NCBI GenBank assembly: GCA_033239005.1
Contig: BSQZ01000070.1
Location: forward strand, 265,617 to 329,616
DNA length: 64,000 nt
Reading direction: 5' to 3'
Source of the DNA: Lamellibrachia satsuma
Lineage: Eukaryota > Annelida > Polychaeta > Sabellida > Siboglinidae
Shown one piece after another: positions 35,650 to 45,468 of the stretch; position 1 is the first letter of the stretch; every line of letters starts with the position of its first letter. The position numbers and the translations under genes were made by a program. The notes below the pieces were generated by a model that was not told the origin of the DNA, searched no databases, and saw only the letters and a list, made by a program, of their open reading frames with translations.

Positions 35650-36300
35650 ACAAATTATATTTCATACTCTGTGAATCTTACAGATTGCCAAAAAGATCAC
35701 TACAATTGGCGTATACAAACAATGAGGCTTTAGTTATTCGTTTATCTATAAATCAATTACAGGGTCCTGATGCGCTTATGTTAACAAAAACACAAATAAA
35801 CAAAATTAAAAAAGCTATAAAAACGCGAAAAGGTGTGAATATCAATATATCTAAGACACAAATTAGAAAAGTAATTAAAAAGGGTGGCTCTTTGTTTAGT
35901 ACTCTTTTAGTAAAATTATTCCTCTAGCAACTAAACACATTCTTCCAGGATTAATGTCTGGAGCAACTACTGGACTGGCATCTAATGTTGTGGATAAAAT
36001 ATTTGGTCGTGGATTTACTGTTCCATATACAAACCTACCTCAACTATATGATCATTCAAAGCTTCTTACACCAAAACAAAAACAGATCTTACTAAATCAC
36101 TTAAAACTGGATCTGGGTTACAAATTACGCCCACAATATCACAATCTGGTGGGTTCTTAGGGACACTGCTTGCTAGTATTGGAATTCCTATGGTATTAAA
36201 AGCTTTGACTGGTAATGGTATGCAGGTAGAGCCTTATCGTGGTAGTGGTATGCAGATAGAGCCTTATCGTGGTGGAAGTAAAAAAAAACATGATGAAGTA
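35647..36300 (+). pseudogene. pX/pVI-like hydrophobic virion protein, runs into the protease
   Basis: Frames joined by shifts near 35,685, 35,915 and 36,095 read: NEALVIRLSINQLQGPDAL, LTKTQINKIKKAIKTRKGVN, IKKGGSLFST, HILPGLMSGATTGLASNVVD and GGFLGTLLASIGIPMVLKAL. A basic (L/S)KTQIxK repeat followed by glycine-rich membrane segments is typical of the pX-like minor virion protein of adintoviruses and Polintons. Its last segment (GNGMQVEPYRGSGMQIEPYR) is in frame with the protease below, with no stop and no start motif between. Confidence 0.6.
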
Positions 36301-36771
36301 TCAGACAGGAGAAGGATTAATCATGGGCAACTATTAAAGCCGCAGTTTAAGTTTGAACCTATATCAAATATTGATATAATTAAGTGGTTAAAGTATTTTA
36401 AAGTAAAGAATTTTAATGGTGTTTATTCTAGAGATAATGTTAAAAAATACAAAATAGGATATTATATATTAAATATGGATGATGTTAGTGGGGGTGGAAC
36501 TCATTGGGTTGCCATGAATGTTAGAAGTAATATAATTGATTATTTTGATAGTTTTGGTATGCCTCCATTAAAAGAGATAGTAGATAAGAAGTTTAAGTAT
36601 CAGTATAATAATATACAATATCAGAGTAATAATAGTGTGTTGTGTGGTTATTGGGCTATATATTTTATAAACGAAGGGTTTAAAGGAAAACCATATTATG
36701 AGATACTACAACCTTTATCTGTAGTGGATACTAAGTATAATGAGAACTTTATAATAAAATATTTCACCTAA
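36190..36771 (+). CDS. Adenain-like cysteine protease (C-terminal part of a fusion)
   Basis: The catalytic residues of the adenovirus-type (C5/Ulp1-like) maturation protease are all visible: His in GGGTHWVAMNV (about residue 101), Asp in IDYFDSFGMP, Gln in NNIQYQS and Cys in NSVLCGYWAIYF (about 157). Such enzymes process capsid precursors. The first 35 residues repeat (M)Q(V/I)EPYRG twice and continue the hydrophobic protein upstream. The ATG at 36,190 is therefore not a reliable start: the enzyme probably begins after HDEVSDRR or is released by self-cleavage. No lesion within this frame. Confidence 0.85.
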   Translation: MVLKALTGNGMQVEPYRGSGMQIEPYRGGSKKKHDEVSDRRRINHGQLLKPQFKFEPISNIDIIKWLKYFKVKNFNGVYSRDNVKKYKIGYYILNMDDVSGGGTHWVAMNVRSNIIDYFDSFGMPPLKEIVDKKFKYQYNNIQYQSNNSVLCGYWAIYFINEGFKGKPYYEILQPLSVVDTKYNENFIIKYFT

Positions 36772-36785
36772 CTATATAGTATATG
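36768..36785 (+). promoter_or_regulatory. Start-proximal TATAGTAT motif, fibre gene
   Basis: CTAACTATATAGTATATG overlaps the protease stop region and ends in the fibre ATG at 36,783. Confidence 0.6.
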
Positions 36786-38060
36786 GGTATTATAAATGAA
36801 ATAAGGATTGCGTCTACGGCAACAGAAGTTAATACAGCTAGATTAGAGTCTAGGTTGCAAATACTAACTAATGAGGTCCACACTAATTATATTAGCACAG
36901 ATGGTAGTATTGGTATGCAATCTAATTTAAACATGGATGAAAACAAAATAATAAATATATCAACAGACTATCCCCCCTCTGACCAAGCCCAAGCTATTTC
37001 ATGGTCCCAGGTTTTAAAATTTGTGAGAATAGCCACAAAAGATCTTTTTAGAAAGGTTGGAGGCAAAATAACTGGTAATGTTAATATGGATGGTAACAAA
37101 ATACTAAATCTATCAACAGACTATCCTCCTTCTGACCGAGCTCAAGCTCTTTCATGGTCCCAAATTGTACAGTTTTTTAGAAGATCTACAATAAACCTTG
37201 CTAATAAAACTGGAGAGACATTTAGTGGCGATATTAATATGAATAATAATAAAATAATAAATATTCCTGATCCTGTTGATGATGGTGATGTTGTTAATAA
37301 AAGAACTGTAGATTTAAAACTTAATATAGGTATGTTTTTAGGAGCCAGAGCTCTTATTGGTGTTCCTACTCTTAATGATCTAGTATTTATTCTTGTGCCT
37401 GATTTATCATTAATGCGTGTTGATGAATTAGAAAAAGTAATAGAAGTTACAGATCCAATAAATGATCTTCACTTTATACAAAATGAAGGTAGAAAAAGAC
37501 CTACCCTTAGATATGATTCAGCAACAAAACACCATTATTTAAAATTTAATGGAACTAACAATAATTTAGTTCTCCAAAATTATCAAATTGATAGATTAGG
37601 GGGCGGGGTGCTTATACAACAACTTTATTTTTATTAGTCAAAACATATAATCAAGCCCCACAATCACAATTTGGGTGGGGAGGTGATACAGAAAGGTTTA
37701 ATGCGCATATACCTCATAGTAATGGAGCAATATTTTTAGATTATGGAAACTGTTCTTCTTATAGACTTGAAATCCACAGCCAACAAAACATTCTTGGTAA
37801 TCTGGAATTGTGGACAATGCTTACTAGTGAAAATGATAAAGAAGTATTTAGAGGAACTAGTAGTATAATGCCTATATATAGACAAGCCCGGGTTTTGCTG
37901 AACTGCCACAAGATTCTAAAAATGATTTTTTATTGGAAGTGGTATTAATACTAATTTTTGTAAAATGGATTTATATTCTTTATTAATATATTCTCGCGCG
38001 CTTCCTATTATTGAGCTAGAAGGAATGTTTAGGTATTTTAAAAACAAGTATAATGTATAA
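36783..38060 (+). pseudogene. Fibre-like protein: repeated shaft, LamG-like head
   Basis: The 284-residue first frame has three shaft repeats of about 50 residues, each with a core like NLNMDENKIINIS, NVNMDGNKILNLS or DINMNNNKIINIP; two are followed by TDYPPSD(Q/R)AQA(I/L)SWSQ. This (G..NMxxNKIxNxxDP) repeat is typical of trimeric viral and phage fibres. The C-terminal head (LRYDSATKHHYLKFNGTNN, then in other frames FGWGGDTERFNAHIP) resembles a concanavalin/LamG-type sandwich. Frameshifts near 37,625 and 37,885. It is probably the receptor-binding spike; that role is inferred. Confidence 0.65.
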
Positions 38061-38175
38061 TAGTTGTGTGTTTTATAAGTGAGTTTATTAATTAACGCTC
38101 CAGAGTATAATTTTATACTCTAGAACTAGAAGTTTGTTAGTGTTTATACTAATTAATAACTAATCCTATAGTATA
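38060..38175. other. Intergenic hairpin and start motif
   Basis: AGAGTATAA and TTATACTCT (about 38,112-38,131) form a perfect 9-bp stem around TT, possibly a transcript-end signal of the fibre gene. ATCCTATAGTATAATG (38,163-38,178) is the start-proximal motif of the next gene. Confidence 0.5.
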
Positions 38176-38574
38176 ATGACAGATCCAAAAGAAGTTATAA
38201 AGTATATTAAATTTTATTCTAATGAGAATACTAGTGTTATAATCAAGTCTGCTTTAGCTTATAAATATTTATATTTAAAGAATTTTGGTACAGATTTAGA
38301 TTTGGAGGACATTATAAAGGCTAATGATTATAGTATGGGATTAATTGGCCCTAATAATGGCTGCCTTACTAGTATTTTAGAGTGGGTGTTTGGCAGTATT
38401 AAGTGTTGCCACACCCATTCAGTACTCCATGATGCATACGGCCGATTTTATTTATGCCACAAAAAAGATAGGGGGTATTGTTATTATTGGTCAAGATCAA
38501 CTAATTACATGAAAAAGTCTCCATTATTAGGGCATCTGACAGGATTGTGGTTTAGTTTATTTAATAGAGTATGA
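38176..38574 (+). CDS. Second PLA2-like (HDAYG) protein
   Basis: 132 residues, intact. LIGPNNGC (about residues 55-62) resembles a calcium loop, CCHTHSVLHDAYGRFYLC carries a His-Asp-x-Tyr catalytic signature, and LLGHLTGLWF near the end matches the GxxGHxxF ending of parvovirus-type PLA2 domains. It shares no obvious sequence with PLA2-like protein 1 beyond the signature. Alternatives: a Cys-rich protein that only mimics the motif, or a DUF1353-type fold (xxIHDxxY). Confidence 0.5.
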   Translation: MTDPKEVIKYIKFYSNENTSVIIKSALAYKYLYLKNFGTDLDLEDIIKANDYSMGLIGPNNGCLTSILEWVFGSIKCCHTHSVLHDAYGRFYLCHKKDRGYCYYWSRSTNYMKKSPLLGHLTGLWFSLFNRV

Positions 38575-38749
38575 TGGTCTCTTATAAGGACTCTTTTAGT
38601 GGTGTTTTATAAAGTAGTGTGCGGCACAGTTCCTGTTCGGTGGTGGTGTGTACTTAAATAAGCAGTTAAGTGCTGCTGTGTGGGACCATTTAACCTTGTC
38701 CTTAATCTGGGTCAGACTATGGGGATAATTTGGGTACTAGATTGTGAGC

Positions 38750-38990
38750 GCAATTTATTTTGGGTGGATTATGGGGTTAATTTGAGTGAAATATTATGAG
38801 CGTAGTTTATTTGGGTGGATTATGGGGTTAATTTGAGTAGGTTTTTGTCGGGCGCAGTTTTTTGGGGGTGATTTTGGGGTTTTGGGGTTGGATTTGACCT
38901 CGTTTTGGATTTGACCTCGTTTTGGATTTGGCCTCGTTTTGGATTTGGCCTCGTTTTGGGGTGGTTTTTGTCGGGCGCAGTTTTTTGGAC
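38750..38990. repeat. G/T-rich tandem repeats at the Polinton right flank
   Basis: Four 17-bp units (GGATTTGACCTCGTTTT and a GGCC variant) at 38,890-38,957. GGGTGGATTATGGGGTTAAT occurs twice (near 38,762 and 38,813). TTTTTGTCGGGCGCAG occurs twice (near 38,845 and 38,967). Strand-asymmetric and gene-free; may be the inner part of a terminal repeat. Confidence 0.8.
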
Positions 38991-38999
38991 AATTTTAGA

Positions 39000-39920
39000 G
39001 AAATGGATTGGATTTGACTAAAATTGATGCGCTGGTAGCCCCAACTACTATACTACTACCCAACCAGTGGACAGTCTATTGTCTTGTGTTCCCCTTCCAT
39101 TCTGGCCTACTTGAAGGATTAACCTTTCATTCCCTGCCATGGTTCCCAGTAAACTGTCAATTGTCTATTCCTCCCTCCTATTTCCACCACTGCTGCAGGC
39201 CTGGAACTGTGTGACTTAGTGTATGACTCTACAGACATGTTCATGTAGTGGGACTGGTATGTAGTGGTACTTAGTGGTTACAATAATGTACTACTGTATT
39301 TATTAAACAAATTAATAATGTGTCTGAATACATTATTACATAACATGCAAGAAACTAAATAAGTGTTGCTTAAGAAATATATACAATCAGCTGTGCTTGT
39401 ATACATTAGTTGTTTTTTTTTCAAAATAAAACAAATCGTTAATGTAAAGCCAAAATATTTGAAATTAATTCAAATGCATTTGCAAATGTGTAACCAAGGC
39501 ATTTCAATTTACATTTGAATGTGACCCCAAAACATTTGCATTTGAATGCATTCATGGAAAATGGCATTTGCATTCGCATTTGCATTTGAATCAAGTGAAA
39601 TATTTGCATTTGAATCAAGCGAAACATTTGCATTAAAATGCGTTGACATGTATTTGTTAGCAAGCCTGATCTGGAGGCATCATTGTAGACAATGCAAGGA
39701 TATTCCGGACACGAGATATAGCAAATTTCAGCAAATATTGGCAAAAGCGGGTGGAAAAACAGCGCCTCGTTTGTCGAATACCAGGAGAAACATTGTAATG
39801 TAAACCACTTTATTAGAAATACAGAATATTTTCAGTAAGCTCATGTAAACATCAACATATTATTAAACATAGAACAATAAACAAATCAAGGACTCTGGCT
39901 GCAGTCACTAGAGGAGCCTG
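39000..39920. repeat. Intron remainder with clustered ATTTGCAT octamers
   Basis: No gene. Between 39,534 and 39,640 the phrase CATTTGCATTTGAATC and variants recur, giving about five ATTTGCAT sites in 110 bp, next to CATTTGAAT and CATTTCAAT variants at 39,470-39,530. It looks like a short degenerate tandem repeat. The open frames here follow the repeat. Confidence 0.6.
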
Positions 39921-39927
39921 TACTTAC

Positions 39928-40053
39928 CATCGCACAGTTTCTCTTCAGTTGTAGACACAATGTAACCAGGTCTACAGCTGCAGACATAACTGCCCAGTGT
40001 GTTGGTGCACTCTTGTGCACAACCATCTGTATTCCTCACACATTCATTCACAT
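39928..40053 (-). CDS. Calcium-binding EGF exon
   Basis: 126-bp phase-1 exon: [34 protein letters not shown], ends CD. DxNEC...CxNTxGSYxCxCxxGY is the cbEGF consensus. Acceptor TGTTACAG, donor GTAAGT. It is the last host exon before the Polinton. Confidence 0.85.
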
Positions 40054-40254
40054 CTGTAACATACGCCATACACAACACCGTACAAACATTTTACAAATAC
40101 TTTTAAAAAACCCGCATGCATTAAAATGGTTTCACAAAGAAAAATAAAGATTATCTGGAGCTACGTATTGTCAATTTCATTTTTATATAGTATATACATA
40201 TATACGACATGTTAAAGTCGTAAAACTGTTTTAAACAACGAAGACCTACTATAC

Positions 40255-40425
40255 CTTGACAGAAGGGTATATTCTCTCCGAATGTCTGATTGGCGTAGCA
40301 TTCAAGGGAGGCAGTGCCGTTGATCTCGTAACCACTATCACATGTTACAGTTATCTGATCTCCCAAAACTTGTTTGCTCTTGCTCAATAATCCCTGGCTG
40401 ATAACAGGCACATGACACTCCAGCT
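40255..40425 (-). CDS. CCP/sushi exon 3
   Basis: 171-bp phase-1 exon: KLECHVPVISQGLLSKSKQV, GDQITVTCDSGYEINGTASL, ECYANQTFGENIPFCQ. Complete Cys-x(n)-Cys-Cys-Cys sushi pattern without the usual Trp. Confidence 0.8.
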
Positions 40426-40962
40426 CTGTAGACATACATACGATGCTTCACTTCACTTAGCATGTAAACATACATCACATCACTTAAACATGTTGCTTTA
40501 TTTGGCATGTAGACATCCAACATGCATTATATATGCACAAAACTTAAATGCACTAAACCGATTTTCAACAGCATTTATAGACACCTTTTGATTCAAAATC
40601 AAACGGCGTTTATATGAGCAATGCGGCCAGGTTCCTATTTTTAAATAACCCTCTAGGCCGACTAAAACACGTGACCATTTAATCCAATCCTACGATCGGC
40701 CTCGCTTTCAATATTTTCAAGAGTCAAAGGTAAACATTTTACTATCTTCTAAAATTTTTTTTTTAATAACGCATAAATACATTAATGCATAATTCAAGGT
40801 GTTAAACAACCAACATGATTTCAATGAAAAACATTTAAAGAATATATATATATATATATAAACATGTTCTAAAACAATGTAACGAGATACATCAAACCCT
40901 ACAAAGACATGTACTGTGGATACACCAGGATTGGTATATCTATCTACTGGTGTCATACATAC

Positions 40963-41148
40963 TCTGACACTGGATCTGATCACTGCCAGACCACGTTCCA
41001 TCATTCCGGCAGATGACCACTGGGCTTCCTGTTAACTTGTACCCTTCATTACAGGTAAACTTCTCCACAGATCCATAAGATTCTCCATCCCCAAACAACG
41101 TCTCCTTCTTTCCACTGGTGATCATTGATAATGGTGTGCATTTGATAG
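40963..41148 (-). CDS. CCP/sushi exon 2
   Basis: 186-bp phase-1 exon: AIKCTPLSMITSGKKETLFG, SVEKFTCNEGYKLTGSPVVI, CRNDGTWSGSDQIQCQ. Canonical four-Cys CCP with the CxxxGxW ending. Confidence 0.85.
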
Positions 41149-41771
41149 CTGTAAAGGACACTTTGCTGTGAAATCTAGCTAATAGCGTTGTCAGAAGCAT
41201 TACATTATGAGTAAAGTTATGTATTTCATTCTTGGCCAGGATGCAGAAATGTTTATATAAATTCTAGCATGTACGTGCATGTATGCATGCAATGAATAAT
41301 TAATGTAAGAAAGACAAGTCACTGAATATTACCAAAAAATTTAAACTATCAACTTTGTATTGGTTCAAAATCATACATACATACAATCATATCACTGTTG
41401 CTTCAAGCCCTATTGTAGGGTCTGAGCATACATATTTGAAATTGTGTAGTATTTACAAAACAAAATCAAATTAAAACGGAAACCTTTCTTAAGATGTTTC
41501 AATCGAATGACACTTCACGCTATTCTGCATATAAAGTAACATGCTGACAGTTGAAAGTTGCTAATAAAAAAATACATGACAAAGCTGTGACAAGTAGAGT
41601 TTTCACCATTGTGAAAATGCTTGAGATAAATTAGAATTGATTTGTCCAATAAGATGCTGATCGTCAGACATGCCTTCAGTTCTACTTACAGGTATGCAAA
41701 CTCTCATGATAGTTTGAATGATAAACTGTTGACCCGTCTAGTACAGCAAGGTTTGTGTGATGACTACTTAC

Positions 41772-41942
41772 CAAAGGAGGTTGGTGCATCTTCCCACTGA
41801 CCAGACTCTCCACAACTGATTGTTGTCTTCAAAACCCTGTAGCCTCCATAGCATGTGTAAGTGACTGTGTCACCAAACTGAACTCCAGTTGAACTCTCTA
41901 TGTAACTATTGCCATTCAGAGGAGCTTGTCCGCAGTATTTTG
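41772..41942 (-). CDS. CCP/sushi exon 1
   Basis: 171-bp phase-1 exon: AKYCGQAPLNGNSYIESST, VQFGDTVTYTCYGGYRVL, ISCGESGQWEDAPTSF. CCP signature with Gly-Trp ending; in phase with the CUB exon upstream. Confidence 0.85.
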
Positions 41943-42129
41943 CTGAAGAGAGGTGATTCAATATTGAAAGGATTGCCAGACTAATTCTGAAATTTCTTAA
42001 ACTTTCATGGTATTAGAAGGTCACCTATTTGTGAATGCAGATCATGATAGGCCACTGATATGCACATGTAATGTGTTGTTTTGTAATTTGTCATATTGAG
42101 TGGATTAAGATTTAAGTTTGTGTCTTTGT

Positions 42130-42370
42130 TAAAGCCATCAAACAGCTTCAGATCAACAGATATGTCTTATGCAACAGAACAGCAAATACATCTACATAAA
42201 TAGCTTCAGATCACCAAGTCTTCAACAACCATTTCAGAACAACAAATAGGTATCTATCAACATTTTCAGAACAACAGATGTCTTCGTCCACATTTTCAGA
42301 ACAGCAAATACGTTTTCATCAACAGTTTCAGAACAACAAATACGTCTTCATCAGCAGTTCCAAAACGTCA
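42130..42370. repeat. Minisatellite, about 35-bp units
   Basis: TTCAGAACAACAAATACGTC and variants (CAGATC or CAGAAC; AACAG or CAGCAG) recur about seven times within an intron. Confidence 0.75.
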
Positions 42371-42939
42371 ACTTACAATATGTTTGTTATGATGATTTAA
42401 AATTCATTTCAGACAGACTACACATAAACATGTGCCCAATAACAAATGTTACAGGAACACACTATTCTAGAGTGAGTCATCCCGTTACTGAATGTTGGTT
42501 TGTGCACAGATTCATTATCAGTGTTAAAGTCTGCCCAGCCAGATTATACTCCACTCCTATTTGGCATCCGATTAATAAAGACTATCCTATGGATTCATGC
42601 AAAAAATGCAGATTAATACATTTTTGGGGAGTGGGTGTAGTTTTTGACTATGCTTTTCAATATTGCAAATTCTTTTGGAGAAGTATGATCCCATTTTGCC
42701 ATAAATAAATAAATGGTAAGAAGACTAATTTATTTGACACAATGGACACAGTAAGAATATCACTGATGCCCCCCACTCCCCCGATGTTTTTATATGAAAC
42801 ACGTTTACATAAACTTAGTTTCATAACAAATTTATATATTAATAATAATGTCATCAATGAATACAATAACAACATACACCTGCTATCATATAATGTTTAG
42901 TACTGTACAGAAGTGCAGTACTTAGCTCAGTACACTCAC

Positions 42940-43138
42940 CTTCAATGTATGAGCACTTGAAGCCTTTGCCATTGAACTGTTTCTCAGTGTGAAGATACAG
43001 TCTCACTGCGCCCGACGTGGAAACAACAATACAAGGGCTGACGTCAGAGCCCTCAAACCTGGCCAGGGATGGGGCAGCAGCTTTGTCACCATCCTGAACC
43101 TCCAAGTAGCTGTCCTTACCAAGATCAAAGTCCTCTAT
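42940..43138 (-). CDS. CUB domain 2, second exon
   Basis: Phase-0 start after TTGTCACAG: IEDFDLGKDSYLEVQDGDKA, SPCIVVSTSGAVRLYLHTEK and QFNGKGFKCSYIE. The D.L.v.DG...s.g..l.l.....GF.c.Y pattern is the second half of a CUB domain. Donor GTGAGT. Confidence 0.8.
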
Positions 43139-43364
43139 CTGTGACAACAAACATACGAGATAAGAAATAAATAATTAATTTGGTTTTAACAAAGTTGATC
43201 TTGCACCCGTCACATGTATCATGAGACAACAACAATTTTATATACTCTATGGCAATTGTAGATATTTCTTAAGACGCAACTTACAAAATTGTCAACATCA
43301 CAGTGACAGATCCTAGAAGTAGTTGGAATGTAGCAACACAATGTCTGACCTGCACAGAGATGAC

Positions 43365-43504
43365 CTTTCATAACCCCTCGGCATGGATGACCCACACTTC
43401 TCGCAGACTGGGCAGCACCATATTAGGGAATGAGGGTGACTGGATGTCCTGCTTAGCTCCAGTGGCGATCAAATCAAGACTTCCTCCATGCTCTACGGTC
43501 AATT
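43365..43504 (-). pseudogene. CUB domain 2, first exon, in-frame TGA
   Basis: KLTVEHGGSLDLIATGAKQD, IQSPSFPNMVLPSLREVWVI, HAEGL, stop. Start phase fits the previous CUB exon. The phase-0 end needed by the next exon is reached only at AAG/GTCATC, one codon after TGA at 43,368-43,370, so the TGA is read as a lesion. An alternative donor is possible. Confidence 0.65.
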
Positions 43505-44139
43505 CTGAGAAGCAACACTAGTCCTTAGCATGAGGTTCCTTCCAAGTAGGACAGGGAGGATACAATCTTCTCTCTCATAAGTTATGATAGTCACAGGGAT
43601 AGCCAACTGACACTGACTCTTTGTGTCAGTGTTGGAACTCTTTAGAGTCTGATTTCATTGTTTGTTCGTTTTACACAAATCACAAGCACTTCTTTTTTAT
43701 TTGCTACATACATAAAGTATTACATTAATTGTTACTATGAGTAAATATACATGAATCTTGCAGGCACACAATATTGACACAAGAATTTGAGAGATGGTGT
43801 CACTGTTATCTGCATACCAGTTATTACAAATTTATCTTACGTTTCTTTGAAGAAAAGCAATGGAATGCATTTTGTGTGTTATTATTATTATTGTTATTAG
43901 TACTACATACATATCTTATATTATATCCACATTATATATGTATGGTTAATTGAAATAATATTTAAGTTTCCATTTACTCTAAGAGCATGAGAGTAAACAT
44001 TGCATAATTGCTCAAAACAGTTTCACGTTCAAAGTATGGTTAATGCATTTTCAATGGCTACCAGAAATTTAAATTACAACTAATTTCACTGCAACTGTTT
44101 GTAATATTAAATATGCATCATAATAATGACAAGACTCAC

Positions 44140-44353
44140 TTGCTGTCCAATCAGCTGAAAAACCATTCATCTGCACAGCATTGTCACTCACAAGTTTAAC
44201 GAACATGTAGTTGTTTGGGCTGTAGAAGACAGGAATTGTGTTGGGGCTTACTGAGCCAGACAAGCGAGCGACCATCTCGGCTGTAACCTCTGTCTTCCCA
44301 CCAACCCAAAGTTGGACTTCATCACGGTTCTTCTCTGTGTCAAAGGCGCCAAA
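44140..44353 (-). CDS. CUB domain 1, second exon
   Basis: FGAFDTEKNRDEVQLWVGGK, GSVSPNTIPVFYSPNNYMFV, KLVSDNAVQMNGFSADW. Second half of a CUB domain, open, phase 0 in and phase 1 out (GTGAGT). Confidence 0.8.
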
Positions 44354-44701
44354 CTGAAATAAAACAAACTCTTCTGTACAAGCAACAGTCAAGTAAGCCT
44401 ATAAATAACAAGTAACCTGCAGCAGCAGAGACGATATTATTTGTTGACAAAGAGATATGTCACATCAGATAGCAGCAGGAGGCATTTTATATGCATGCAC
44501 ACATGCATGTTTGCAAGCACACACATTACAATACTATTATAACAAAGTAAATGTAAAAGAAGATTTCTAAGCAGTGGTACAAATTAGTGGATTGATTCAT
44601 TTTTCAGAGTATCACTTGGGCATCAGTAGCAAATACTACATTGCATTCCCTGGCTTAATTCTAGCCCAGCATTAGTGATGTAAATATAACAACCCATCTA
44701 C

Positions 44702-44862
44702 CTTGAGTTCAAGTCTGCTTCCTTCTGCTCCCTCCATGGTCCACCGGCAGGCAGAGTTGGGTTTGTAGGGAGTGGCTGTTTGAAGGTTCCCGGGAGTAGT
44801 CTTGATGTATGTGCAATGGTTTACTGTATCATTAACGAAATCAATGTTTGATAGCACACAGC
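44702..44862 (-). CDS. CUB domain 1, first exon
   Basis: CCVLSNIDFVNDTVNHCTYI, TPGNLQTATPYKPNSACRW, TMEGAEGSRLELK. CxW.i.a..gs.leLk is the CUB first half. Acceptor GGGCAG, donor GTAGAT. Confidence 0.8.
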
Positions 44863-44869
44863 CTGCCCT

Positions 44870-45130
44870 TATGAACATATACCATGGGATTACATGGTGA
44901 ATCGTCATATACCATAGCATTTAATTATATTACATGGTATAACATGGCATACCATGACATTACATGGTAAACTGTAGTAGAATATTCTTTTTCATATTAT
45001 ATTGCGTATGGGAATTGTATGGTATTTACCATGGTTTCCCTGTTTAAAAACACCATGGTATTTCACCATGGTTGCCCTGTTTAAAAACATTGTGGTATTT
45101 CACCATGGAATACGATGGTATATTTTCATA
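44870..45130. repeat. CCATGG-rich repeat in an intron
   Basis: Two and a half 37-bp units (CACCATGG, CCCTGTTTAAAAACA, GGTATTT) at about 45,025-45,115, preceded by irregular TACATGGTA and TACCATG words from 44,880. The ACCATGG words are themselves palindromic. Confidence 0.7.
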
Positions 45131-45468
45131 AGGGTGTCATATAATTGCGACCCCTGTCCATGAAGTTGTCGTCATTTTGGCATTATCACAGCATGTTGAT
45201 TTATTATATATATTTCATGTAATTACTACTAACCACCAGATGTTAACTTCTCAAAAGCCTCAAACTATGCCAATCCTTATTTTGTTATTCTTATATGTCG
45301 GAGTTCTTGGAGACGACTGGTCCAGGAATGTGACGATGAGTACCAGTCATGTTAAACAAATGATAATAAATTTAGGCATTAATATACTTTTTAAGGTGCC
45401 ATTTTATACAACATTTTAAAATTATAATGCTTAATTATTCATACAGAAAGTGTTGGGGGGAAACTTAC

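Larger units (their letters stand above)
28410..39000 (+). mobile_element. Polinton/Maverick (adintovirus-like) element, 5'-truncated
   Basis: All genes lie on the plus strand in the order PolB, A32-type ATPase, PLA2-like, integrase, zinc-ribbon protein, conserved 368-residue protein, candidate minor capsid, small basic protein, major capsid, hydrophobic protein plus protease, fibre, second PLA2-like. This is the self-synthesising transposon or endogenous-virus gene set of Polintons. The left end, including most of PolB and the terminal inverted repeat, is missing: homology begins about 28,410 against receptor intron sequence. The right end is not defined; G/T-rich tandem repeats at 38,750-38,990 may belong to its terminal repeat. 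Several genes carry 1-nt frameshifts, while integrase, the 368-residue protein and the protease are open. Confidence 0.9.

Noticed and set aside
43303..43521. Plus-strand frame as a gene
   Set aside because: Shadow of the minus-strand CUB exon.
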